Program-made: the position numbers and the translations under genes | Source: Candidatus Hodarchaeota archaeon | Lineage (GTDB): Archaea; Asgardarchaeota; Heimdallarchaeia; Hodarchaeales; Hodarchaeaceae | NCBI GenBank assembly: GCA_016839625.1 | Contig: JAEOTY010000088.1 | Location: 1 to 39,110 of the forward strand | DNA: 39,110 bases | Direction of reading: 5' to 3' | The notes under the pieces: generated by a model | The model's database searches: none | Told to the model about the DNA's origin: nothing | What the model saw: only the letters and a program-made list of their open reading frames with translations | Shown here: one piece after another, positions 1 to 9,423 of the stretch | Layout of the letters: every line of letters starts with the position of its first letter | How positions within the stretch are numbered: position 1 is the stretch's first letter

Positions 1-249
1 CGAGAAATGATTAACATTGTTGACGGATACTACGGTCAAGGGTATGGAATTTCGACCAAGGAGATGGTTGATGCTGTAAAACTAGTGGCGCAGCTAGAAG
101 GGATTTTCTTAGATCCGGTTTATGGTGGAAAAGCCATGGCAGGTTTAATTGACTTAGTGAAGACCGAAGCTATCCCTAAAGAAAATAACGTGTTATTTCT
201 TCATTCAGGCGGATTACCATCGATATTTAGTTACAATGATGTCTTTTAG
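1..249 (+). CDS. D-cysteine desulfhydrase / ACC deaminase-like PLP enzyme, C-terminal part
   Basis: The reading frame is open from the left edge, so only about the last 82 residues are present. The stretch LDPVYGGKAMAGLIDLV followed by FLHSGGLPSIFSY matches the C-terminus of the D-cysteine desulfhydrase/1-aminocyclopropane-1-carboxylate deaminase family (fold type II PLP enzymes). In that family the TGK/GGKAM segment and the H(T/S)GG(L/T)P loop lie near the cofactor phosphate and active site. The PLP lysine and the rest of the catalytic domain are outside the window, so D-Cys desulfhydrase and ACC deaminase cannot be told apart. It ends convergently, 9 nt from the next gene's stop. Confidence 0.8.
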   Translation, partial: REMINIVDGYYGQGYGISTKEMVDAVKLVAQLEGIFLDPVYGGKAMAGLIDLVKTEAIPKENNVLFLHSGGLPSIFSYNDVF

Positions 250-258
250 CGAAGATAA

Positions 259-1269
259 TTATTGAAAAGCATTTATAGTATCCATCGCCAACCCGGGAGG
301 ACAATTATATGGCAACATTACTACTGGAATAGTTGTTCCACGTCGTCGAAATTCATCATATCGTGACACAACATATTCAGGGGTTCCTACTACTGTAACA
401 CGCTTGAGCATCTCATCTGAAACCAATTTAGTAGCAAGTTCTCGGTCACCTGCTTGAAATGCTGCTCGAATTTTTTTAGCTTCGTCTTCAAAGCCAAATC
501 TTTTTGCGATATTGAAGTAGAATGTTCCCATACCCGCGATATAATAAGTTAAATGTCTTTTAATCAGATATTTTGCCTTCTCAGTATTGGACGCACAAGT
601 AAGAATGTATGGTGCAATTTCAAACTCTTTTTTGGGAAGTGTGGGGTCTCTTTTCGCCATTCCTTGTTCTAAATGTTGCTTTTGGCTTGGAATTTCAGTG
701 AAAGATGTCCAAATTGGGAACCAACCATCTGCGAGTTCACTAGCTAGTTGAATATTCTTGAATCCCATAGCGGCTAGGTACAAAGGGATACCCAAAGGAG
801 TCTCAAAACTCCTTATTTTAAATCCCTTCAACGAGATTAGCTTTCCTGAATTATAGTTCACACGCTCCCCTGAAAAAATCAAACGTAAAACCTCTAGATA
901 CTCCCGTGTCCGTTGCATTGGATTGGGTTGATAATAATCAAAACCGTGCCAGTCTTGGATGACTATAGGCCCACTTAACCCTAAACCTAATATAAACCGT
1001 CCCTCTGTTAATTCATGTAAGCTTGCTGCTGTTTGTCCTAAGGTTGCAGGACTACGGGAAAATAGATTAACGATTCCTGTTCCAAGAATCAGTTTTGATG
1101 TGTATCGTGACATTGATGCAATTTGTGTAAAAGCATCGTAACCCCATGTTTCTGGAATAAAAAGGTGAGTAAACTTTGTATCATCTAATAGAACGATTAA
1201 ATCTCTACATAGCGAAGGTTGAAGATAATCATATGATAAAGTAAAGCCTAGCTTCTCTGTTGTACTCAT
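259..1269 (-). CDS. LLM-class (luciferase-like) F420/flavin-dependent oxidoreductase
   Basis: A protein of about 336 residues with the TIM-barrel bacterial-luciferase-like fold. Visible family features are KLGFTLSYDY at the N-terminus, the IPETWGYDAFTQIASM segment, LILGTGIVNLFSRSPATLGQ and the LTEGRFILGLGLSGP motif. The C-terminal half has GIPLYLAAMGFKNIQLASELADGW, as in F420-dependent N5,N10-methylene-tetrahydromethanopterin reductase (Mer)-like proteins. Archaeal members usually use coenzyme F420, but substrates vary widely and are not predictable here. I chose the ATG at 1269, which opens MSTTEKLGF. The frame extends upstream to 1299, but those ten residues add nothing family-like and neither start has a clear ribosome site. 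Confidence 0.82.
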   Translation of the reverse strand: MSTTEKLGFTLSYDYLQPSLCRDLIVLLDDTKFTHLFIPETWGYDAFTQIASMSRYTSKLILGTGIVNLFSRSPATLGQTAASLHELTEGRFILGLGLSGPIVIQDWHGFDYYQPNPMQRTREYLEVLRLIFSGERVNYNSGKLISLKGFKIRSFETPLGIPLYLAAMGFKNIQLASELADGWFPIWTSFTEIPSQKQHLEQGMAKRDPTLPKKEFEIAPYILTCASNTEKAKYLIKRHLTYYIAGMGTFYFNIAKRFGFEDEAKKIRAAFQAGDRELATKLVSDEMLKRVTVVGTPEYVVSRYDEFRRRGTTIPVVMLPYNCPPGLAMDTINAFQ

Positions 1270-1426
1270 AATAATCGAGTTAATCTGCTTAAGAATCAAA
1301 ATAAATCTTGATTGATTGGATGTTATTGCGAAATATTAAACAATAAACATTGAGTAACTAAATTAAGTTTAGTATTTCTAACAATATCATTATTCTAGCC
1401 TAAACATCTTATTGGTTGACAATAAA

Positions 1427-4400
1427 ATGGTACTCGAATCACTACTTGAAAGGAATGATATTCCACAGAATGTAAAACAAACCATTAAACAATACATTAA
1501 TGATTATACAGAAGTAAAAATGCTGAAAAAAGCAGTAGAGGAATCTGAAGAAAAGCTAAGAAGTTTCATTGATGCTGCAACCGATCCCATTCTTCTCTTA
1601 GACTATAATTTAAATGTTATTGATATTAATGAAACTGCATTGAAGGGGATGGAACTAAAAAAAGAAAATGCCATAGGAAAGTCATTATGCAAAATATCAC
1701 CAGATATTAAAGAAACAGGGCGATATGATAAATATATGGAGGTTATTAAAAAAGGTGAACCTCTTCTCATAAAAGATCTTGTACCTCATCCGAATTATGG
1801 TGATTTACATGTTGAGCTGAAGGCATTTAAAGTGGGTGATGGATTAGGCCTAATAACCAGAGACATAACTGAGAATAAACGAGCTGAGGAAAAAATACTA
1901 GAGAGTGAACATAAATTTAGGTTATTGACAGAACAGGGTATTCTTGGAATTGTAATCCTACAAAATGATGTCATCAAATATGTCAACAATGCTCTAGCAA
2001 AAATCATACATTACACTCCTGAAGAAATGATGAATTGGTCCTCAAATGAATTTGTAAAAGCTATCCATCCTAATGATCGAACAGTTGCCTTAGAACAAGC
2101 ACGAAGAAAGCAATTAGGGGAAACTGATACTGTTTCCTGGTCTAAATATCGGCTATTAACAAAGCTTGGAGAAATTAAATGGATAGAGAGTTACTCTAAG
2201 ACAATAATGTATGAAGGAAAACCAGCTGATTTTATTAACATTATTGACATCACTGACCGCATAGAAGCAGAGGAAGCACTACGGGAGAGTGAAGAACGAA
2301 TACGAGCCTTTTTGGACTCTGCAACCGATGCTTTCGCTGTGTGGGATTCTGACCTTAAATTAGTTGATATTAATAAACCTGGAATGCGAATGATTCCTGA
2401 AGGGATGAAAAGGGAAAATGTAATAGGGATGAGTCTTAGAGAATTCGATATTACCAGAGGAAAGGATGTTTACGACAAATATCAAAAAGTAATAAAGACA
2501 GGAAACCCGTATTCAATTGATAATATTATCCCACATCCTAAATTTGGTGATATTTACTTAAATGTCAAGGCTTTCAAGGTAGGAGAGGGGATGGGAATGA
2601 TTGTTTCAAACATCACTGAGCGTAAAAGAGCAGAGAAAGCATTACGGGAGAGTGAAGAACGACTAAGAGCCTTTATGAATTCAGCAACAGATTATTTCTC
2701 TCTTTGGGATTCAAACCTCAATTTAATTGATCTCAATAGAATTGCAAAGGATATCCTTCAGACAGAATCCACAAGGGAAGAGCTCATCGGAAAAAATCTA
2801 TCAGAGTTCGAACCTTTTAAGGATAGAGATGTCTATTACAAGTTTATGAGAGTTATCACTACTGGACAACCTTACTTTGCATATGATTACCTATTTCACA
2901 AGGAATCTGATGCTGATACTCATTTAGCTATCAAAGCTTTCAAAGTCGGGAATGGAATGGGAATGATTGTTACTGATATTACTCAGCGAATAAGAGCCGA
3001 AGAAGCCCTTCGTGATTCTCGGGATAAGTACCAAATGCTTATTGAGAAGTTAGAGGAGGGAATCTTACTCGAGGATGCAGATGGGATTATTACATTTGTG
3101 AATCCTAGAGCGTTGAAGAGATTAGGCTATTTAGAGGAGGAAATGATAGGAAAACATTGGAGTTTTACCTCACCTCCTGAGGATTTAGAGAAATATCAGG
3201 ATGAAACTGCAAAACGTCCTAAAGGGATCAGTAGTACTTATGAAAGTGGTATTCTTTCAAAAGAGGGAAAGCGTATCCCTGTTATTGTCTCTGCTACCCC
3301 TCTTCAATCCCCTGATGGAGAATACATTGGAACTCTTTCAGTTTTTAGAGATATTTCTGAGCAGAAAGAAGCAGAATTAAAATTACGGGAGAGTGAACAG
3401 AAATTTAGATTACTCTCAGAGCAAAGCATTTTCGGTTTAGTGATCCTGCAAGATGGATTGGTTAAATATGTTAACGATGCTATTGCTGAAATTGCTGAAT
3501 TTTCTTCTGAGGAAATGATGAATTGGCCTCCAGATGAATTTGGTAGAGTAATTCATCCTGAGGATCGCCCACTTGTACTAGAGCAAGCACGTAAAAAGCA
3601 ATTAGGAGAAGATGATGTCGTTACCCATTATTCTTTTCGTATTCGAACGAAATCTGGAAAGATGAAATGGTTAGAAATCTATTCAAAAACCTTCCTGTTT
3701 GAAGGAAGGACAGCAGATCTTGTTACCCTAATTGACATTACTGAACGGAAGAAGACGGAAGAATCGTTGAAAGAAAGTGAACAAAGATATCGGACTCTGA
3801 TTACATCAATGTCAGATGGGATTATTGTTAATGATTTAGATAACAAAATAGTGTTAGTCAATCCAGTCTTGGAAAAAATGCTTGGTTATAGTAAGGATGA
3901 GATGCAGAATCGTTCTGTGATTGAATTCCTAGATCCTGATTCGATTAGAATCTATGAAGAAAAGACTGTTGACCGACATTCGGGTAAAATTCCATCAGAG
4001 GAATATGAGCTAGTTTTTATTCGTAAGGATGGTATCCAAATAACTACACGTATTGCCGCATCGGTTTTAGAAGAGGGATCTCAAATTATGGGTTCCTTCG
4101 CTGTGATTTCCGATGTTACAGCCAAGCGGGAATTAGAAGATAGACGATCTAGTTTCATGTCAATGACAGCCCACGAATTGCGAACACCAACGACCATTAT
4201 TAAAGGATATACCGAGCTGCTTGAGTCATATATTCGTGAATTGGATTTGGAACACAGTGACAAGTTTGTTAATCCTCTCCAAAGAATCAATAAAAATGTC
4301 CAGCGTCTTGAAAGGTTGATTACAGACGTAAAAGACATAATGAAAATTGAACGAGGCGTTTTCCAAATTCAGACTGAACCTGTGGTGTTCAATGAATTCC

Positions 4401-4849
4401 TGGATGAATTCCTAGGGTCATACAAGGTTATTCTGAAAGACCAATTGGAATATTCCATTGGTTTTCACGAAATCCAGGTTACACTTGATTGTGATCCAGA
4501 GAGGCTTCTTCAAGTTTTTGGCAATTTAATGCGTAACGCAATCGATAACACTCCTAAAGACAAGCGAAAAATAACTGTAATTTCTAATATCACTTCAAAA
4601 GAAATAATTATTGAAATTTCCGATAATGGCGCTGGTATTGAACCGAAGAATTTACAGAAAATCTTTGAACCCTTTGTATCGGTCCCAACTGAATTTACTG
4701 TTCAAGGTACAGGTGTTGGTTTATATTTATCAAAATCAATTGTGGAGACTCATGGAGGGACATTGACAGCTTTCAGTGAAGGGAAGGGATTAGGTGCAAC
4801 TTTTACTGTAAGGTTGCCAAAAAAGGGAATACCATTGAAGCAAGGCTAG
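1427..4849 (+). CDS. cytosolic multi-PAS sensor histidine kinase
   Basis: About 1140 residues with no membrane segment. Seven PAS domains are readable at roughly 35-150, 158-280, 287-400, 407-520, 529-650, 655-775 and 783-905. Each begins with an (R/K)ESE-type linker helix and ends with a D-I/V-T/S linker. The HisKA helix follows with the phospho-acceptor H916 in SMTAHELRTP, then an HATPase_c domain with NLMRNAIDNTP (N box, about 1035), SDNGAGI (about 1064) and GTGVGLYLS (about 1092), so the kinase looks active. PAS1, 3 and 4 resemble one another, as do PAS2 and 6 (both with EEMMNW), implying internal duplication. No receiver domain or response regulator is nearby. An in-frame TTG at 1412 is an alternative start. 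The ligands are unknown. Confidence 0.92.
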   Translation: MVLESLLERNDIPQNVKQTIKQYINDYTEVKMLKKAVEESEEKLRSFIDAATDPILLLDYNLNVIDINETALKGMELKKENAIGKSLCKISPDIKETGRYDKYMEVIKKGEPLLIKDLVPHPNYGDLHVELKAFKVGDGLGLITRDITENKRAEEKILESEHKFRLLTEQGILGIVILQNDVIKYVNNALAKIIHYTPEEMMNWSSNEFVKAIHPNDRTVALEQARRKQLGETDTVSWSKYRLLTKLGEIKWIESYSKTIMYEGKPADFINIIDITDRIEAEEALRESEERIRAFLDSATDAFAVWDSDLKLVDINKPGMRMIPEGMKRENVIGMSLREFDITRGKDVYDKYQKVIKTGNPYSIDNIIPHPKFGDIYLNVKAFKVGEGMGMIVSNITERKRAEKALRESEERLRAFMNSATDYFSLWDSNLNLIDLNRIAKDILQTESTREELIGKNLSEFEPFKDRDVYYKFMRVITTGQPYFAYDYLFHKESDADTHLAIKAFKVGNGMGMIVTDITQRIRAEEALRDSRDKYQMLIEKLEEGILLEDADGIITFVNPRALKRLGYLEEEMIGKHWSFTSPPEDLEKYQDETAKRPKGISSTYESGILSKEGKRIPVIVSATPLQSPDGEYIGTLSVFRDISEQKEAELKLRESEQKFRLLSEQSIFGLVILQDGLVKYVNDAIAEIAEFSSEEMMNWPPDEFGRVIHPEDRPLVLEQARKKQLGEDDVVTHYSFRIRTKSGKMKWLEIYSKTFLFEGRTADLVTLIDITERKKTEESLKESEQRYRTLITSMSDGIIVNDLDNKIVLVNPVLEKMLGYSKDEMQNRSVIEFLDPDSIRIYEEKTVDRHSGKIPSEEYELVFIRKDGIQITTRIAASVLEEGSQIMGSFAVISDVTAKRELEDRRSSFMSMTAHELRTPTTIIKGYTELLESYIRELDLEHSDKFVNPLQRINKNVQRLERLITDVKDIMKIERGVFQIQTEPVVFNEFLDEFLGSYKVILKDQLEYSIGFHEIQVTLDCDPERLLQVFGNLMRNAIDNTPKDKRKITVISNITSKEIIIEISDNGAGIEPKNLQKIFEPFVSVPTEFTVQGTGVGLYLSKSIVETHGGTLTAFSEGKGLGATFTVRLPKKGIPLKQG

Positions 4850-4865
4850 GGAAGCTTTCTGTAGG

Positions 4866-6026
4866 CTATTGGTGTCCGAAAGTCAGTTTTAACAGGGTTT
4901 TTGCGTCCTTAAAAACGCTTTTTGGGACAACCGAGTATTCGTGGTCATCTAGCCCATATTTTAAATTGAACATATTGCTAAAAGAAGCCAGTGCACCCCA
5001 TAGAAAACTCGTGACTCTATCTACAATTAGAAAAGTAACAAAATTCTCATTATGTGACAACATTATCATTTTGTCTTGGAAATGGATCATTTTGATGTTT
5101 TTTGTTTTAATCATGTCTGAAAAGAGAGTTATTAGGGCAAAAACCCCTCCTGAAAATAACGCATCCTGACTGTCCTCACCTTCTTTTGTTAGTAAAAAAT
5201 CATACGAGAATAACAACAATCCTGATCTATTAATTACCATTATCTTTTCTAGTTTCTGGAATTGGAGAAAACCAATAGGAGCCTTTACATAAGCTTGGAA
5301 AATCATTACTCCACCTATTATTACACTTATATGAGGAGCAATGTGCCTTAAGAATACTACTGTTGCGGGATCTAATAGTTCTGCTAGTTGATAGCCACCT
5401 GCGACAACAATCATTGTTAAAAAATAATAAAACACGATGGCTAATTGCATCAATGAAACCTGTTTCTTTTGAGCGGGATCATCAATATTTCCTTTGATTC
5501 TTCTAAGAGAACTCAATGTTACAACAACAACATATATTATAAAATATGAGGCTGGGAAATTCGTTGAAAAAAGAAAGTTTTTTGATAATAGAATGAGTGG
5601 AGAAATCTCTAATGACATAATTTGCTCTAAGGGATAGAATAGCTGAAACATTATATTCAGAATAAATCCTCCAAAAAATACCCCATAAAAAAAGCCATGA
5701 ATTGGATAAATGCTTTCGTTCTCAAAATAATCAATGAATAGCATGAAAAACCCAGCAGACATCCCTCCGAAAAAAGGAAATAAGAAAACAATAAGATTAC
5801 CTTCTTGTAAATAAAATCCTACTGGGTCGTTAAAGGTCAATATGAAAAAGAAGAACTCAATAGTAACATAAAGTAAAAATAAAAGATAAAAACCCGATAA
5901 GACAGCTACCACTTTGATTTTGGTTTCTTGCCATCGTTGATATAACTTCACAAACAAAAAACCATTGAGGACTAGTTCTAAAAAGAAAATACAAGAACCA
6001 ATATAACTAATTAGAGGAGGAACCAT
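4866..6026 (-). CDS. 7-TM membrane protein with C-terminal longin/roadblock-like domain
   Basis: 386 residues. Seven hydrophobic helices are visible at about 5-27, 39-65, 76-101, 106-132, 145-173, 188-217 and 222-250. They are followed by a soluble C-terminal domain (about 255-380) starting KIMVINRSGLLLFSYDF. It continues with a SGGVFALITLFSDMI helix, a beta pair (IKMIHFQDKMIML) and FLIVDRVTSFLWGALASF. That pattern of strand, SG turn, amphipathic helix and beta hairpin is the one seen in longin/roadblock-like proteins abundant in Asgard archaea. The fold assignment is from pattern only. It faces the histidine kinase gene convergently, 16 nt from its stop. A role in signalling or in recruiting small GTPases is inference. 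Not matched to a named family. Confidence 0.7.
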   Translation of the reverse strand: MVPPLISYIGSCIFFLELVLNGFLFVKLYQRWQETKIKVVAVLSGFYLLFLLYVTIEFFFFILTFNDPVGFYLQEGNLIVFLFPFFGGMSAGFFMLFIDYFENESIYPIHGFFYGVFFGGFILNIMFQLFYPLEQIMSLEISPLILLSKNFLFSTNFPASYFIIYVVVVTLSSLRRIKGNIDDPAQKKQVSLMQLAIVFYYFLTMIVVAGGYQLAELLDPATVVFLRHIAPHISVIIGGVMIFQAYVKAPIGFLQFQKLEKIMVINRSGLLLFSYDFLLTKEGEDSQDALFSGGVFALITLFSDMIKTKNIKMIHFQDKMIMLSHNENFVTFLIVDRVTSFLWGALASFSNMFNLKYGLDDHEYSVVPKSVFKDAKTLLKLTFGHQ

Positions 6027-6257
6027 TTTTAAATTCCAAGTATTTAAAGTTCATTGCAGCTGTATTTGGTAAAAAATATATTAATAGAAATGATTACCTT
6101 TAATCTAGACAAAACTATTCAGATCATATACAAAAGATTGACTAAATAAGCTTTAAGCAATTCATATTACTATTCAGTAACAAGATTAATTTAGTTCATA
6201 ATAGGATGAGATTAGTATTTTCTATTCTTATTAATCCTTTAAAACTGGTGTTTACTT

Positions 6258-7712
6258 ATGCCGTTGAAATCTCCCGAAGAATATGTTGAAAGTATCAAAA
6301 GAGAAGTTAATCTCTACATGTTTGGTGAAAAAATTAGTGAATTCTGGAAACATCCTAATTTTAAAATAATTGAGCCCTCTATGAATACAGTGAGTAAAAT
6401 CTATGAACTAGCTCAAATGGATGAATATAAGCACCTAATGACGGCCACCTCACACCTAACAGGAGAAACAATTAATCGTTTTACCTTAATTCACCAGTCT
6501 GTTGAAGATTTAATTAACAAAGTCAAAATGCAAAGGCTCGTAGGCCAACAAACTGCATGCTGTTTTCAGAGGTGTGTCGGATTTGACACTGCAAATGCTT
6601 TATGGAGTGTAACATGGGAGATGGACAGGAAATATGGCACTAATTACCACAAACGATTCAAAAATTATTGGATTGAAGTTCAAAGGGGGGATCTTATGGT
6701 TGCGGGCTCAATGACTGATACAAAAGGTGACAGAGGTAGACGACCAAACAATCAAACTGATCCTGACCAGTATTTACACATTGTGGATGAAGATGATAAT
6801 GGAATAATAGTACGAGGAGCAAAAATTCACCAAACAGGATTTCTCAACTCTCATCGAGCCATTATTATGCCTACTCTTAGATTAAGACCTGGAGAAGAAG
6901 AATATGCTGTGAGTTTTGGTGTTAATACGAATGAAAAAGGTATCACTATGATATATGGAAGACAATCATGTGATACTCGTAAAATGGAAGAGGGGAAGTT
7001 AGATATTGGAAATTACAAATATGGAGGACAGGAGATTTTTGTGATCTTCGACGATGTATTTGTACCTCATGACCAGATTTTTATGAAAGGTGAAATAGAT
7101 TTTTCAGGAGAATTAGTCAATAGATTTGCAGGTTTCCATCGGCAATCCTATGGAGGTTGCAAGGTGGGTGTTGGTGATGTTCTTATCGGCGCGGCTTCAT
7201 TACTTTCCCAATATCAGGGTGTTGACGGAGCCTCCCACATCCGTGATAAAATAGTAGAAATGATCCATCTTAATGAGACTCTCTTTTGTTGTGGTATTGC
7301 ATGCAGTGCTCAAGGTTTTCAACGGGAAGCAGGTAATTATGAAATGGATATGCTTCTTGCGAATATCTGTAAACAGAATGTTACCAGATTCCCCTATGAA
7401 ATTGGTCGTTTAGCAGAAGATGTGGCAGGTGGAATCATCTGTACCATGCCGTCTCAAGCAGATTTTGACTCTGAAGAAATTGGCCCTCTTTTGAAGAAAT
7501 ACCTCACGACTTGCGATGGAGTATCTGTTAAATCACGGTATAAACTCCTCAGATTCATTGAGAACTTATCCATGGGAGTAGCATCTTTGAGTTATAAAAC
7601 AGAATCATTACATGGCGCGGGCTCCCCGCAGGCACAACGAATTATGATTAGTAGGCAGGGGAATTTAGAAGAGAAGATTAATCTCGTGAAAAAAATCCTA
7701 GATATAAAATAA
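6258..7712 (+). CDS. abfD: 4-hydroxybutyryl-CoA dehydratase / vinylacetyl-CoA delta-isomerase
   Basis: 484 residues, the normal length for this HpaB-like flavoprotein. The enzyme dehydrates 4-hydroxybutyryl-CoA to crotonyl-CoA by a radical mechanism using FAD and a [4Fe-4S] cluster, as a soluble homotetramer. All four cluster ligands known from the Clostridium aminobutyricum enzyme (Cys99, Cys103, His292, Cys299) have counterparts with identical spacing: C102 and C106 in CCFQRC, and H294 and C301 in HRQSYGGC. These distinguish it from ordinary 4-hydroxyphenylacetate hydroxylases. FAD-site features such as GDLMVAGSMTDTKGDRGRRP are present. The ATG follows GGTG by 7 nt. It stands alone as a transcription unit, but the genes for the next steps lie 7-12 kb downstream. 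The CoA-activating enzyme for 4-hydroxybutyrate is not in this window. Confidence 0.94.
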   Translation: MPLKSPEEYVESIKREVNLYMFGEKISEFWKHPNFKIIEPSMNTVSKIYELAQMDEYKHLMTATSHLTGETINRFTLIHQSVEDLINKVKMQRLVGQQTACCFQRCVGFDTANALWSVTWEMDRKYGTNYHKRFKNYWIEVQRGDLMVAGSMTDTKGDRGRRPNNQTDPDQYLHIVDEDDNGIIVRGAKIHQTGFLNSHRAIIMPTLRLRPGEEEYAVSFGVNTNEKGITMIYGRQSCDTRKMEEGKLDIGNYKYGGQEIFVIFDDVFVPHDQIFMKGEIDFSGELVNRFAGFHRQSYGGCKVGVGDVLIGAASLLSQYQGVDGASHIRDKIVEMIHLNETLFCCGIACSAQGFQREAGNYEMDMLLANICKQNVTRFPYEIGRLAEDVAGGIICTMPSQADFDSEEIGPLLKKYLTTCDGVSVKSRYKLLRFIENLSMGVASLSYKTESLHGAGSPQAQRIMISRQGNLEEKINLVKKILDIK

Positions 7713-7741
7713 TTATAGATCCAATTGAAAGTCCTTATGAC

Positions 7742-8827
7742 TTATATTTCTTTTATTTTCGCAAAAAATGATTGAAATTGACTCTGGCTTAAAAATGCAC
7801 CACAAGCTTTAGGATGACCTCCTCCAAAGCCTGTAAAAATGGGTATGAAATTAATAGTGCTATCTGCAGGTGCTCTAGCGGAAACACGACAAAATTCTTT
7901 ACAGGAATAAGCTACAATGGGTTTCCCGATAAGTTCAGCGATTATTCTCCCCATAGTACCATTACTTATTGACATAGTATTTTTCACTATCCAAATACCA
8001 GATTTTGTAAGCTCTGTTGGTTCTTTTGGGATTTGTTTTATTAATTCGAAAAAACTTTCTTTATTCTTTTCCTCGATTTTTCTTACAAGTTCTTGAGCTG
8101 CTGATAAATCCGTTACTTCATTAATAAATCTAAGATATATTTCCTTCCAGCCCACCTCACCGGCTTCATAGTTTAATGCTTCAATGATTGCTTTAAATCT
8201 AGGGTACACCAAACCATTGAATATTTTCTTCTCAAAAAAGAAACCAAACTGTTGAAGACCTTTATCATAAACCTCTTTTAGAGCAGGATCATAAAAATAT
8301 TGAATCTTGTTTTTTTGAATTTTAAAATTAATCCCTGCATCTGCTAAGACCCCTATTAAATTCAAATACTCGCTCAATGGGTCAGTTTCTTGGCCTAACT
8401 TTTGTATAACTTTATCAACTAGAAATGTGGCTGGCTGGTAACATTGACCATCTTTGCATGGATTATATGAAATGACTCGTTTTGGGAACCCAGCCTCACC
8501 TGTAACATGATGATCAATCGCGAATGAATGTGTGGCTTTTGATGCTGCATTACGATAGTTCGGTGTATTTTCATAAGCCAAATCAGTCATTATTAATAAA
8601 TCAAATTTCTGATCGATTGGTATTTCCCACCGAAGTTCATCTCTGAAAAATGTTTCTACCTCAATTTCATACAGATTATAAAGCCCCATATCAAGCTTTA
8701 TTGCACTAAATAATCCATCTAAGTCATTATCAGAAGCTATGGCAACAGATAAATCATTGGAATTAAGAGCTTGTTTTAAGGAATGACAAAAAGCGTTCAA
8801 GTCTAAGAACATACTCTTTACCTTCAT
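7742..8827 (-). CDS. DHH/DHHA1-family phosphoesterase
   Basis: 361 residues with the two-domain layout of DHH phosphoesterases. Motif I is ASDNDLDGLFSA (about 31-42), a metal-binding aspartate lies in LLIMTDLAYE, and the DHH triad itself is D105-H106-H107 in FAIDHHVTGE. The DHHA1 domain carries GFGGGHPKACG (about 333-343), which in relatives binds the substrate phosphate. Archaeal proteins of this type include RecJ-like nucleases, oligoribonucleases and pyrophosphatase-like enzymes that use Mn2+. I cannot choose among these. CNPCKDGQC-like cysteines (SYNPCKDGQC, after the DHH motif) are an additional local feature. The gene converges on the dehydratase gene, with a 29-nt gap. Confidence 0.88.
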   Translation of the reverse strand: MKVKSMFLDLNAFCHSLKQALNSNDLSVAIASDNDLDGLFSAIKLDMGLYNLYEIEVETFFRDELRWEIPIDQKFDLLIMTDLAYENTPNYRNAASKATHSFAIDHHVTGEAGFPKRVISYNPCKDGQCYQPATFLVDKVIQKLGQETDPLSEYLNLIGVLADAGINFKIQKNKIQYFYDPALKEVYDKGLQQFGFFFEKKIFNGLVYPRFKAIIEALNYEAGEVGWKEIYLRFINEVTDLSAAQELVRKIEEKNKESFFELIKQIPKEPTELTKSGIWIVKNTMSISNGTMGRIIAELIGKPIVAYSCKEFCRVSARAPADSTINFIPIFTGFGGGHPKACGAFLSQSQFQSFFAKIKEI

Positions 8828-8898
8828 GCAAAGTTAAGTCTATTAAACAAATGAAAAATTCAGGTTTAAAGCTGGATTTAATATAATTTTACTTAAAT

Positions 8899-9354
8899 TC
8901 AAGATTTTTCTATAGTGTAAACTTCTAATATATTACCATCTGGATCTGACAATTGGAAAAAGCGGTAAGGGGCAGAATATTTGACTCGCATGAGACTCGT
9001 AATCATCATCGGTCTTAATGCTTCTATTCTTTCATATTCAGCTAAAATATCCTCAGTATAAAGACGAAGAACCGCATTATGATGTTTAATCTTTAATTGT
9101 GCTAATTCTTTTAGAAAAAAATCCTTATAGTTGTCATCAAAGTATTTTCTATAATCTCTGCTCTCAATTATTTCTTGATCATAAAAGGGATTAAACAAGC
9201 TCAATTTGAATCCCTTCTTCTTGTCACTGAATTCGGCCCACCGATCTTCGTATCTATGTTTTACTTTCGTTCCCAGAAATGATTCATAGAAAAATATAGC
9301 TCTTTCAAGATCCTCGACATATAAATAGACACCATCTAACTTTACGTTAGTCAT
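8899..9354 (-). CDS. VOC-superfamily (glyoxalase/bleomycin-resistance fold) protein
   Basis: 151 residues forming one pair of beta-alpha-beta-beta-beta modules. The start VKLDGVYLYVEDLERAIFFYESFLG and the end FFQLSDPDGNILEVY are the standard VOC module boundaries. The glutamate in ILEVY and the acidic residues of the first module are possible metal ligands, but a full 2-His/2-Glu site is not evident. The substrate is therefore unknown: dioxygenase, isomerase and antibiotic-binding roles all occur in the superfamily. A ribosome site AGAGGAT lies about 5 nt upstream of the ATG. It shares direction with the upstream methyltransferase, but the 69-nt gap leaves co-transcription open. Confidence 0.85.
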   Translation of the reverse strand: MTNVKLDGVYLYVEDLERAIFFYESFLGTKVKHRYEDRWAEFSDKKKGFKLSLFNPFYDQEIIESRDYRKYFDDNYKDFFLKELAQLKIKHHNAVLRLYTEDILAEYERIEALRPMMITSLMRVKYSAPYRFFQLSDPDGNILEVYTIEKS

Positions 9355-9423
9355 AATGTATCCTCTTCATTATAAATTCTAATCTAATCAGCTAATTACT
9401 GGTAATTTCACTATTACTCTTGG

